A DNA stretch of 21,419 nucleotides from Candidatus Methanoperedens sp. (GTDB taxonomy: Archaea; Halobacteriota; Methanosarcinia; Methanosarcinales; Methanoperedenaceae). The first letter of the stretch is position 1; every line of letters begins with the position of its first letter. This document shows positions 1 to 7,113 of the stretch, one piece after another. The notes under the pieces are model-generated. The model was given only the letters and a program-made list of their open reading frames with translations. It did not search any database and was not told where the DNA came from. The DNA is taken from assembly GCA_026552835.1 (NCBI GenBank), contig JAPMTY010000116.1:1-21419 (forward strand). The letters are read 5' to 3'. The translations under genes were made by a program, and so were the position numbers.

Positions 1-720
1 AAAAACGGGCTTCTTGGCAGCTATGTCAGCAAAGACTATACGCTCGCCCTGGTTAAAATCCAGACAACCGATGACGTTGACTTGAAAGCGCTTGAGGTCG
101 AGCTTAACAAGATAATCACGGAAGTCCCGAAGCCGCCCGGAGTTACGGTAGCTCTTGGAGGCAATGCCATGGAAAGTACGGTGATGGAAAAGAGCATCGG
201 ACCGGATATGGCAAAGACGTCGCTGTATTCTCTTATCGGAATCCTGGTAATAATACTCGTTCTTTTCCGTTCCATCAAATACGGATTCACGCCCATGACA
301 ACCATAATTTTCGGGACGCTCTGGGCAATGGGCTATATCGGGTTAATCGGAATGGGATTGAGTTCACAGACATCAGGCGTTCTGTCCATGATAATGGGCA
401 TAGGCATAGACTTCGGGATCCAGGTTGTTACGAGATACAGGTTTGAACTGGAAAACAAACTTATTCCCAGGGATGCCATGGCAATGACCCTGAACAACGT
501 TATAATCCCCATGTCCACAACAACGCTGGCTGCCCTGATAGGATTCCAGGCAATGTCCCTTGGAAAACTGACCTTCCTCGGCGATATGGGGACTATGATG
601 AGCTATGGGGTCGCTGCAAGCATGGTAGCCGCCATAACCATTGTCCCTGCTCTTGTAGTTATAATTGATACTATGAATATAAAAGATACATATAACAAAA
701 TAATGAACAATTTGAGGTAA
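1..720 (+). CDS. RND/MMPL-family membrane transporter, C-terminal part (5' truncated by window)
   Basis: The frame is open from base 1 to a TAA at 718-720, giving 239 visible residues of a longer protein whose N-terminal half lies outside the window. A soluble stretch comes first. Five hydrophobic helices follow, with segments beginning near YSLIGILVIILVLF, then the RND-typical GIGIDFGIQVVTRYRFE, then a last helix ending near PALVVIID. This matches the second transmembrane block of archaeal 'hydrophobe/amphiphile exporter 3' type RND permeases, which sit in the cytoplasmic membrane and export lipophilic substrates by proton antiport. The substrate cannot be read from the sequence. The next gene starts 4 bp after the stop with its ribosome binding site inside this gene's last codons, so the two are almost certainly co-transcribed. 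Confidence 0.85.
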   Translation, partial: KNGLLGSYVSKDYTLALVKIQTTDDVDLKALEVELNKIITEVPKPPGVTVALGGNAMESTVMEKSIGPDMAKTSLYSLIGILVIILVLFRSIKYGFTPMTTIIFGTLWAMGYIGLIGMGLSSQTSGVLSMIMGIGIDFGIQVVTRYRFELENKLIPRDAMAMTLNNVIIPMSTTTLAALIGFQAMSLGKLTFLGDMGTMMSYGVAASMVAAITIVPALVVIIDTMNIKDTYNKIMNNLR

Positions 721-724
721 GAAC

Positions 725-1966
725 ATGAAGAACAGATTATTAACACAAATTTCAATACTGGGCGTATTGATAGTACTTTTATCAACGGCTGCCGCTGTCG
801 GCGCCCCGTTTACGGGAGTGCAGGGAAACAGGGTAAATGCAAATTTCATGAGCCAGGACCCCGACCCGGCTGATTCCGGGAAAGATGTGGACCTGAGATG
901 GCAGGTTATAAACACCCAGTCGAGCGCAATAGATAATTTAAAATTCCATCTTGATGCCGGATACCCATTTTTATTCGAAGCCGGGGATTCCCCCGATAAG
1001 GATTTAGGCGCATCCGCAGGCACGAACGATAACCAGATTTTCTATGTCCTGCACTACAAACTCAGGGTGGCCGATAATGCCATCAAAGGGACATACAATG
1101 TAACCCTGAACTGGGACACGGGACAGGGGTGGACAAAGAAGGATTTCCCTGTTTACATCGACCCGAAGCAGGCTGATTTCGTAGTCGGGGCGCTTGTCAC
1201 ATCTCCGGATAAATTGATAGCTGATACACAGGCAGCGACGCTGTCGGTGAATATCGACAATATAGGAAAAAGCAATGCTGAGAACGTTAAGGTTAAACTC
1301 ATAGTGCCCCCAGGATTCAAACCTACGTACAGTTATTCTGATGAGTCCAGTCTTGGTATAATTGAAACGGGCGGAAGCAAGAAAGCGGATTTTTATGTAG
1401 ATACGGATGAGAACTTGAAAGAAGGAGAATACAGCGCAAAACTTGAGATTACTTACAGGGATGTAAACGACGAGGCAAATACGTACAGGATGAAAAACCT
1501 CACTCTCAATATACCGATAAAACCCGCGCCTTATCTGGTTGTGGAATCGGTAACAACCACTCCTGAAAAATTAGTTCCCGGAGACAAAGCCATGTTCAGG
1601 TTAAATGTAGCCAACAACGGCACTGAAAAGGCTGAATCCGTTTCATTACGAGTATTCAAAGACGCATCCCAGCCTTTCGAATTCGATGAAAAATCAGATT
1701 TCGTGGGAAAGCTTGAACCGGGTGAAAACGGGGATGCCGTGTTGAAAGTGACGGTCGATGCGAATGCTGTTGCCAAGAAGTACCTGCTGGATGTTGAACT
1801 GAGAGGCATAGACGATAAGAATAACGTGGTGATTTTCAGGCGGACAGTCCCGATAACCGTGTATCCGGGAACCAGTTCGACTTCACCTCTGGCAATGATG
1901 GGTATTTTTGTGGTTGTTGGAACGGTAGTGGCAGGATATTATTGGAAGAAGAAAAAGGGATTGTAA
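725..1966 (+). CDS. Secreted, membrane-anchored CARDB / S-layer-like domain protein (COG1361-like)
   Basis: 413 residues. A signal peptide covers about residues 1-27 (basic start, hydrophobic core, AAAVGA end). An extracellular all-beta region follows. At least two repeats of CARDB-like type are visible at about 150-265 and 270-385; both open with a PDKL or PEKLVPGD turn and contain 'NIDNIGKSNAENV' or 'NVANNGTEKAESV'. A single C-terminal helix at about 388-406 ends in a KKKK stop-transfer, so the protein is held on the outer face of the membrane. GAGG overlapping the end of the upstream RND gene gives a good ribosome binding site 7 bp before the ATG. Archaeal RND permeases are often paired with such proteins, which suggests an extracytoplasmic accessory role. 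That role is inference. The gene ends 8 bp from the convergent pheT stop. Confidence 0.85.
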   Translation: MKNRLLTQISILGVLIVLLSTAAAVGAPFTGVQGNRVNANFMSQDPDPADSGKDVDLRWQVINTQSSAIDNLKFHLDAGYPFLFEAGDSPDKDLGASAGTNDNQIFYVLHYKLRVADNAIKGTYNVTLNWDTGQGWTKKDFPVYIDPKQADFVVGALVTSPDKLIADTQAATLSVNIDNIGKSNAENVKVKLIVPPGFKPTYSYSDESSLGIIETGGSKKADFYVDTDENLKEGEYSAKLEITYRDVNDEANTYRMKNLTLNIPIKPAPYLVVESVTTTPEKLVPGDKAMFRLNVANNGTEKAESVSLRVFKDASQPFEFDEKSDFVGKLEPGENGDAVLKVTVDANAVAKKYLLDVELRGIDDKNNVVIFRRTVPITVYPGTSSTSPLAMMGIFVVVGTVVAGYYWKKKKGL

Positions 1967-1974
1967 CTTTCAGG

Positions 1975-3939
1975 TTATAATCCCAATTCAAATCCAATGA
2001 TGGGATGCTCAAGCCCGAAATTCGAGATAACACCGGGGTGAATCTCGCCGAACACCCCGAGTTTATATTTATCTTTCTCGTCAAGTTTTATTTTGTTTTC
2101 AGGTACACAAATTATACGACGACGGTCAGGTTCGTTCATTCTTACATAAACATACCAATGTGGTTTTTCTACGACTATCCCTATCTCACTGGAATAGAGA
2201 CTTACCGCATCGCCGATGTTAACCTCCTTATCTTTGATTATGGTGTTTTCTTTTACAACCCCTTGTATTTCTTTTTTATCAACAGAAATTATAAGATGTT
2301 CACCATACATTTGATCGAAAATTCTAACATAAATATTATTTTCTGTTGGTTTAATCACAATGCCCACTATTCCAGCCAACGAAAGACATGCCTCAGCCCC
2401 TATTTTTACAGCGGTAACATCAGCCCGTCTACCTTCTAGAAACGCTGGGTCTTTGGACTCAGAGAATGCAACTATAAATTCCGCACCCGAGATTATTATA
2501 GATTCCATCCGCCTTTCCCTCAAAACTGCATCCACAACAGCCTGGATTTCAGTAAAATTCGCCTGCGGGTGTATGGCAGCGGCGCCCAATTTCTGCTGCG
2601 TCCTGCAATCCAGTACAACCTCTCCTGCTTCGAATATCCGCTGCGGGAGTTCGCGGTGCTTATTAATTGACAGGATTTCGAGGAGGTTGGGAAGGATTGT
2701 GGTACGTACGATGGTGTGGTCTTCGCTTATCGGATACAGGATATGGGTGATGCCCTCGTCTTTTTCGCGGCGCATCATGTCAAATTGGACCTTCTCGCTC
2801 GTGAGGGTGAATGGCATAACCTGAAAATAACCAAGCCCTGTCATGATTTCATGGAGCGAGTCCCGGAGTTTTGAAATGGGATGGGATTTTCCTGTTGTGG
2901 AAGTTGAAGGCAGTTCAGGTTTAATCTTATCAAAACCGTAGCCAATACCGATATCCTCGATAAGGTCCCAGTTGTGCAGTATGTCGGAGCGGTAAGCCGG
3001 GACTGATACTTCAATCGTGTTGCCCGACATTCTTGCGCCGTACCTCATTTTTCCAAAACATGATATGATTTCTTCATCTGTGAGATCGAATCCAAGAAGT
3101 TCTCTTACCTCACTATTTTCAAGGTTCATGATAGCGGGTTCAAGCTTCGGCGTCTGCGACTCCCCGTCGATGGTAACTGATTCGATTTTTCCTCCGCGCT
3201 CGGCAAGCGATGCCGCTACGATGTTCAGGGCAACCGATACGGATTGGTCAAGACCTGTTACCTCTATGAAGAGGTCAGTGGTCTCTTCAGTCACGCGCGT
3301 GAGCTCGGCGTTGATTATCGGTGGGAACGAGAGAACATTCTCATCTGCATCAAGAATAAGCGGGTATTTATCGAATTTTTCAAGGATATTCGCGAACTTG
3401 ACGCCTTTCGGATGTTTTTCGAGGATTTCCCTCATCGTCATCGGCTCTGTAAAATCAAGCGGCGTGAACTTAAAATCAGGATTCTGCGCAATATACCGGA
3501 AAGGCGGTTTTATTCGTGCAAGGTCGTGCACGCCTATGGAGACTTTTCTTCGGTTCCTGCCAACAGCCCAGTGAAGCGACTCCTGGAGTGCCATCAGGGA
3601 TTCGATGCTTCGTGAATTGAACTGCATTCCCCGGATTACAGCGCAGGCAAGGAATGGCCGGATTTTTCCGATTTCCTTGTCTTTTGTTATTTTGATTACG
3701 GGAGGCGCGACCTTGAATTCCCTGATTCCCGTTTCAATGCCGAGGAATCCCTTGAGCGCTCTTGCCACGCCCTCTGTACTGTAAAGGTCTGGCCTGTTGG
3801 GGAAGAACTCGATATCGATGTGGTCATCCTCGATTCGTTCGATGTCGCACCCCATCATCGGGATGCGCTTGATTACCGTCTCCTTATCTATCCCTGAGAG
3901 TTCTTCAAGGTCGTCATAATATACTGTAATAACAGGCAT
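1975..3939 (-). CDS. pheT: Phenylalanyl-tRNA synthetase beta subunit (PheT), archaeal type with C-terminal-region insertion
   Basis: 654 residues. PheT pairs with PheS (not in the window) to charge tRNA-Phe in the cytoplasm. The N-terminus ([14 protein letters not shown]), '[20 protein letters not shown]' near 43-62, the B3/B4 tRNA-editing region (about 85-235, with 'SIGVHDL'), the B5 domain (about 260-330) and the catalytic-like core (about 350-510, with 'FLEGRRADV') are typical. Archaeal PheT is normally about 540-560 residues and passes directly from FLEGRRAD through a short loop to GVFGEIHP. Here about 115 residues (roughly 509-625, bases 2065-2415) intervene in frame, after which the native end ([19 protein letters not shown]) resumes. 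The insertion contains two similar beta-rich units. A TATA box 28 bp upstream and no ribosome binding site suggest a nearly leaderless mRNA. Confidence 0.95.
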   Translation of the reverse strand: MPVITVYYDDLEELSGIDKETVIKRIPMMGCDIERIEDDHIDIEFFPNRPDLYSTEGVARALKGFLGIETGIREFKVAPPVIKITKDKEIGKIRPFLACAVIRGMQFNSRSIESLMALQESLHWAVGRNRRKVSIGVHDLARIKPPFRYIAQNPDFKFTPLDFTEPMTMREILEKHPKGVKFANILEKFDKYPLILDADENVLSFPPIINAELTRVTEETTDLFIEVTGLDQSVSVALNIVAASLAERGGKIESVTIDGESQTPKLEPAIMNLENSEVRELLGFDLTDEEIISCFGKMRYGARMSGNTIEVSVPAYRSDILHNWDLIEDIGIGYGFDKIKPELPSTSTTGKSHPISKLRDSLHEIMTGLGYFQVMPFTLTSEKVQFDMMRREKDEGITHILYPISEDHTIVRTTILPNLLEILSINKHRELPQRIFEAGEVVLDCRTQQKLGAAAIHPQANFTEIQAVVDAVLRERRMESIIISGAEFIVAFSESKDPAFLEGRRADVTAVKIGAEACLSLAGIVGIVIKPTENNIYVRIFDQMYGEHLIISVDKKEIQGVVKENTIIKDKEVNIGDAVSLYSSEIGIVVEKPHWYVYVRMNEPDRRRIICVPENKIKLDEKDKYKLGVFGEIHPGVISNFGLEHPIIGFELGL

Positions 3940-3966
3940 TTTAATCGGCTGAAAAATGAGGGGAAG

Positions 3967-3975
3967 ATATATTAA
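3967..3975 (-). promoter_or_regulatory. TATA box of pheT
   Basis: On the minus strand TTAATATAT lies about 28-36 bp before the pheT ATG. The usual archaeal spacing of about 25 bp from TATA centre to transcription start would give a 5' leader of only a few bases, matching the absence of a Shine-Dalgarno sequence. Confidence 0.5.
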
Positions 3976-4067
3976 TCATTCTGTTAAACTTATAATTTTA
4001 CATGTGGATGGAAAGGAACAATTAGTATAAAGATTATAATTGATAATATTCAGCAGAGGATGATAGT

Positions 4068-4478
4068 ATGTTTTTTGATGTAAAGACTCTTGCATTGGCA
4101 AACCTTGGAATCCAGATTTTTCTTATTGCGTTTGTATTCCAGGCGGTATATTTTGTAAAAAAAGGAAATCCACTTAAGCACTGTGCCATGGTAAGGATTG
4201 CCGTGCCGCTACAGGTTTTGGCTATAATTACTGTCATGCTTCCATCACTGCTTGGCTTTATCAAATTCGAACCTCTTGGAGCATTGTTTAATGCCGAATT
4301 GCTTATCCACCACACGCTCGGGCTGCTGGTAGTTGTTCTCTGGATATATGTCAACCTGGCATTTAGCAACGTAATCAGAATGCCAAGTAATTTTCGCTTG
4401 TTCATGAGAACTGCGCTTGGTTTATGGCTGCTGTCATTGGTATTGGGGCTGCATATATACACAAGGCTATATGTATGA
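4068..4478 (+). CDS. Small four-helix membrane protein with helix-associated histidines (possibly DUF420/cytochrome b561-like)
   Basis: 136 residues, almost entirely hydrophobic, with four predicted helices at about 10-30, 42-64, 78-98 and 112-133. Histidines sit at or near helix ends: H38 after helix 1, H81-H82 at the start of helix 3 and H129 near the end of helix 4. Such an arrangement would allow b-type haem binding, as in small four-helix b561-like or DUF420-like proteins. The family assignment is a guess from topology and the 'HHTLGLLVVVLWIYVNL' helix. A GAGG ribosome binding site precedes the ATG. The gene stands 40 bp before the DUF169 gene and probably leads a three-gene operon with it. 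Confidence 0.7.
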   Translation: MFFDVKTLALANLGIQIFLIAFVFQAVYFVKKGNPLKHCAMVRIAVPLQVLAIITVMLPSLLGFIKFEPLGALFNAELLIHHTLGLLVVVLWIYVNLAFSNVIRMPSNFRLFMRTALGLWLLSLVLGLHIYTRLYV

Positions 4479-4517
4479 AGATGGCAAAATTTGTAAGAAA
4501 TAGAGGAGGATTATTTT

Positions 4518-5261
4518 ATGGACATGGAATTAAAAGAGAAATTTAACGGACTCTGGAAAAAATATTTTAATAACGCTGAATTGCCCATCACTTTTTATTA
4601 CACAGATGAGGAAGGGCATGCCGAACTTGCAACACCAGAAACGACACCCAGATGCCTTATCGGCGCATTATCAAAGGTAAGGAAAGGGCGCTCATTTTCT
4701 TTCAATGCAGAATCAATCGGCTGCTTTGGCGGGAAAAGATATCTTGGTTTTTCTGATAAAATAATGCCAAACTTTGAATATTTCCTGTCATGCGGGATTC
4801 CAGGAAAGCTTGAAGGCGAGCGTTATAAAAAATCCCCTGAGCTTGTTACAGAAACAATGAAACACCTGCCTGCGTTTAAAGCCCCGGCTAAATTCATTGT
4901 TTTCAAAAGATGGGATATGCTTGAGGAAACTGATGAGCCTCAAGTTGTAATCTTTTTTGCCAAGCCGGATGTTGTTTCAGGTCTTTTCACACTTTCGAAT
5001 TTTGATGAATCCGAACCAAATGGAGTGATTTCACCTTTTGGCGCGGGATGCAGCACGATTATCCAGTATCCATATATTGAACTGAAGTCTTCACGCCCGA
5101 AGGGCGTTATCGGGATGTTTGATGTCTCAGCGCGTCCTTTTGTGGCAAAGGATGAACTTACATTTGCAGTTCCCATGAATAAGTTTGAGAGAATGGTAGG
5201 GAACATGGATGAGAGTTTTCTTATTACGGAGTCGTGGAAGAGGGTGCAGAAGAGGATATAG
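4518..5261 (+). CDS. DUF169 family protein (COG2043)
   Basis: 247 residues. The sequence has the DUF169 pattern: an N-terminal 'CLIGALSKVRKGRSFSF' stretch followed by 'SIGCFGGKRYLGF', a central 'CGIPGKLEGERYKKSPEL', and a C-terminal 'FGAGCSTIIQYPY' plus 'IGMFDVSARPFV'. Cysteines C46, C69, C92 and C179 all lie in these conserved blocks. The family is common in anaerobic archaea and bacteria and has no established function. No signal peptide or membrane helix is seen, so it should be cytoplasmic. GAGGAGG lies 8 bp before the ATG, an unusually strong ribosome binding site. The genes on either side are 40 and 42 bp away on the same strand, suggesting one transcript. Confidence 0.85.
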   Translation: MDMELKEKFNGLWKKYFNNAELPITFYYTDEEGHAELATPETTPRCLIGALSKVRKGRSFSFNAESIGCFGGKRYLGFSDKIMPNFEYFLSCGIPGKLEGERYKKSPELVTETMKHLPAFKAPAKFIVFKRWDMLEETDEPQVVIFFAKPDVVSGLFTLSNFDESEPNGVISPFGAGCSTIIQYPYIELKSSRPKGVIGMFDVSARPFVAKDELTFAVPMNKFERMVGNMDESFLITESWKRVQKRI

Positions 5262-5303
5262 TGGGAAAACAGATAATTTTTTAGAAATCCTGGTGGTGTT
5301 ATC

Positions 5304-5621
5304 ATGGTAACTCTGGACCCCTGCGAGCGATTAAAGACAATTCAAACCCAGTTAGTCCCGGCGATACTTTCCAGCGCAGTGTCTGATGTTGATACCCTTG
5401 ATATCAAAGCAGCTATTGAAAAAAACCTGCCCGATCTTGAAAGAAACTGCTACGAGCTTTTAGGCCGGTGCGAGAAAAATTGGCCTGATTGCGCAAAAGA
5501 GGTCGAGCTTTGCAACAGGGAGAAGATAGAAGATTTGTTCCGGGATACGAGGGGGAAGCTTGAAAAGATTTGGGAGGAGAAGAAGGCGAGGGAACCATCA
5601 GAGGGAACGAACTTACCCTGA
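5304..5621 (+). CDS. Small hypothetical protein with four heptad-spaced cysteines
   Basis: 105 residues; I do not recognise a family. It is predicted to be mostly alpha-helical and charged, with no signal peptide or membrane helix. Five cysteines occur. C7 stands alone; C49, C56, C63 and C70 are separated by exactly six residues each. If the region is helical, all four lie along one face, which could bind metal or a cluster across a helical bundle, or form disulfides. A proline (P61) between C56 and C63 would break a single continuous helix, so helix-turn-helix with CX6C on each arm is equally possible. The tail (about 78-105) is very charged (KLEKIWEEKKAREP). GGTGGTG about 7 bp upstream supports the ATG at 5304. 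The gene follows DUF169 by 42 bp. Confidence 0.7.
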   Translation: MVTLDPCERLKTIQTQLVPAILSSAVSDVDTLDIKAAIEKNLPDLERNCYELLGRCEKNWPDCAKEVELCNREKIEDLFRDTRGKLEKIWEEKKAREPSEGTNLP

Positions 5622-5626
5622 GTTCA

Positions 5627-6433
5627 TTATCCAATCTGGAAGCACCTCATGGAAATTGAACCATTCTGGAATCCTTCGTATGTGAACTTCAGAGGGTCAT
5701 CGTCTCCCTGTAATGCCAAAACATATATCATTGGCAGGTAATGGTCAAGCGTCGGGACTGCCAGGGCTGAGCCATTTATTTTCTGGTATCTGATGAGTTC
5801 TTCATGATCCTTATTAATCAGAGCCAGTTTTACCCTTTCATCGAACTCCACAGCCCAATCATATGGCTGCGAATCGATATTTCGAAAATCAATGAGCCCG
5901 AGATTATGTACGATATTACCGCTTCCGATGATGAGAATTCCTTTTTCCCGCAATATTGCAAGTTCCGAAGCCAAATCATAATGGTACTGTAAGGTTTTCG
6001 GATGCCATTCATTAAAAGAATAGTCAAGGCTCATTTCAAAAACAGGAATATTTGCCTTGGGATACATATGCTTCAGAATCACCCATGAAGCGTGATCCAA
6101 TCCCCAGTCATTGCTGCATTTTATGCTCACTTTTCGTATGGAATCTGTTAGAAATCTGGCATCGTCGGGCGAACCGTTGCATGGATATTTTATTTCATAT
6201 AACTCTTCCGGGAACCCGTAGAAATCATGGATTGTCCTGGGTTTCTCGTTACATGCAACATATGTGCCCGGTGTCAACCAGTGCGCTGATATGACCATTA
6301 TGGCTCTTGGCTCAGGTAATCTCTTCCCCAGTGCTGCAAGGCTATCTGTAAAGTCGTTTTTAGAAATCACGTTCATTGGTGAACCATGACCTATGAACAA
6401 TGCAGGCATTTTCCTGTTGTTAGCTTTTCTCAT
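5627..6433 (-). CDS. ygiD: DODA-type extradiol aromatic ring-opening dioxygenase (LigB superfamily, YgiD-like)
   Basis: 268 residues, the usual size of YgiD / 4,5-DOPA-extradiol-dioxygenase-like proteins. Expected landmarks are present: 'PALFIGHGSPM' with H16, 'MVISAHW' with H51, 'WGLDHASW' with H114, 'IIGSGNIVHNL' with H176 and 'PTLDHYLPMIYVL' with H231. These are the metal-binding and catalytic histidines of the family. Members use a bound divalent metal to cleave catechol-type rings with oxygen. In a probably anaerobic archaeon the true substrate is uncertain, and it may belong to the broader MEMO/LigB fold. GAGGA about 9 bp before the chosen ATG supports this start; an ATG at codon 9 is the alternative. 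It converges with the heptad-cysteine gene, 5 bp between stops. Confidence 0.88.
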   Translation of the reverse strand: MRKANNRKMPALFIGHGSPMNVISKNDFTDSLAALGKRLPEPRAIMVISAHWLTPGTYVACNEKPRTIHDFYGFPEELYEIKYPCNGSPDDARFLTDSIRKVSIKCSNDWGLDHASWVILKHMYPKANIPVFEMSLDYSFNEWHPKTLQYHYDLASELAILREKGILIIGSGNIVHNLGLIDFRNIDSQPYDWAVEFDERVKLALINKDHEELIRYQKINGSALAVPTLDHYLPMIYVLALQGDDDPLKFTYEGFQNGSISMRCFQIG

Positions 6434-6560
6434 ATTTTCTAGTTCCTCTTAAAGAAAAGTCTTTTGCAATGCTGCCAAATAGATATTTTGCTTCGATGCC
6501 GCTTATTTCTTTTAATATGACATTGACGATTTTTTTAAGGGCTTTTTTTATAGGTGGCTG
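6420..6560 (-). pseudogene. Protein-like open stretch without a start codon, possible nucleotidyltransferase relic
   Basis: The minus-strand frame is open for 46 codons between TGA (6561-6563) and TAA (6420-6422) and has no ATG, GTG or TTG start. The translation is protein-like rather than random and contains 'ILKEISGIEAKYLFGSIAKD'. This resembles the beta-strand plus GS motif opening of minimal nucleotidyltransferases, but the two catalytic aspartates that should follow are missing. It lies directly after the intact nucleotidyltransferase gene and overlaps the dioxygenase start by 14 bp. I read it as debris of a second such gene with low certainty; it could be a chance open frame. Confidence 0.3.
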
Positions 6561-6565
6561 TCATT

Positions 6566-7015
6566 TTACCCTATCGCAGCGGCGGGAATGTGCCATGAAG
6601 CCTTGCCTTTGTAAAGTCCGATTTTTTCTAGTTCGTTGAGTTTATTCTTTAAATTATTGAAATAATCTTCTCCATACAATGGCGCCCCTTCACGTACAGC
6701 ATCGAGCGCCGTAATCCTGAATGTCATCATCATTGTTTCAAATTCTGCTTCTGTATAGCCAAGAGGCTCAATTGGAAGAGATGAAGTATTGGCATCGATT
6801 AAATCTTTAATCCTTGACAGAAAATCCTTTTCAAAATTGTTACTTATTACGATAATATCAAAATCGCTGGCGCCTGTAAATGTTCCCTTCGCCCTTGAGC
6901 CGTAGAGAATAATGCAGGCTGGTTTGAACCTATTTATGACTTCCGTGCAGTAGTCCTGAAGGTCTTTATTTACTGCATCTGGTTCTTTGCGAATTCTTTT
7001 GTTTTCTTTGCGCAT
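6566..7015 (-). CDS. Minimal nucleotidyltransferase (MNT) domain protein, remnant of a HEPN-MNT toxin-antitoxin pair
   Basis: 149 residues from the ATG at 7013-7015, chosen because AAAGGAGG lies 7 bp before it. An in-frame ATG at 7115-7117 would add 34 residues that instead overlap a HEPN relic in another frame. The polymerase-beta-type core is clear: 'CIILYGSRAKGTFTGASDFD' gives GS (39-40), ten residues, then D51 and D53. A later acidic strand around 'LPIEPLGYTEAEFE' supplies the probable third carboxylate. In HEPN-MNT modules the MNT partner adds AMP to the HEPN RNase and so neutralises it. Here the HEPN gene survives only as a 45-codon tail just upstream, so this enzyme has lost its cognate partner at this site. 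The C-terminal helix ends with an unusual WHIPAAAIG. Confidence 0.88.
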   Translation of the reverse strand: MRKENKRIRKEPDAVNKDLQDYCTEVINRFKPACIILYGSRAKGTFTGASDFDIIVISNNFEKDFLSRIKDLIDANTSSLPIEPLGYTEAEFETMMMTFRITALDAVREGAPLYGEDYFNNLKNKLNELEKIGLYKGKASWHIPAAAIG

Positions 7016-7107
7016 ATTAGCGCCTCCTTTGCTATTTTCTCGGTATAATAATCTTCTGGCTTGCCGGAGGGATACGCATCCGGGTATCTTGAAGGGATTG
7101 AATAGAC
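6970..7107 (-). pseudogene. C-terminal fragment of a HEPN-domain protein (truncated)
   Basis: The minus-strand frame runs 45 codons to TAA at 6970-6972, immediately preceded by TAG (7108-7110) and another stop. The translation contains 'SRYPDAYPSGKPEDYYTEKI' followed by 'AKEALICAKK'. This is the characteristic end of archaeal HEPN proteins: a YPDA motif, a D/E-Y-Y-T linker and a last amphipathic helix of A-E/K-A repeats. The N-terminal helices with the RX4-6H active site are missing. The fragment overlaps the MNT start by about 15 codons, as in intact HEPN-MNT operons. It ends abruptly at the edge of the AT-rich methyltransferase-DUF1848 cassette. Confidence 0.72.
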
Positions 7108-7113
7108 CTACTG

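Noticed and set aside
1975..2415. PheT extra length as a frameshift or fusion with a downstream gene
   Set aside because: The native C-terminus (GVFGEIHP to FELGL) follows the extra segment in the same frame, so it is an internal insertion, not a read-through.
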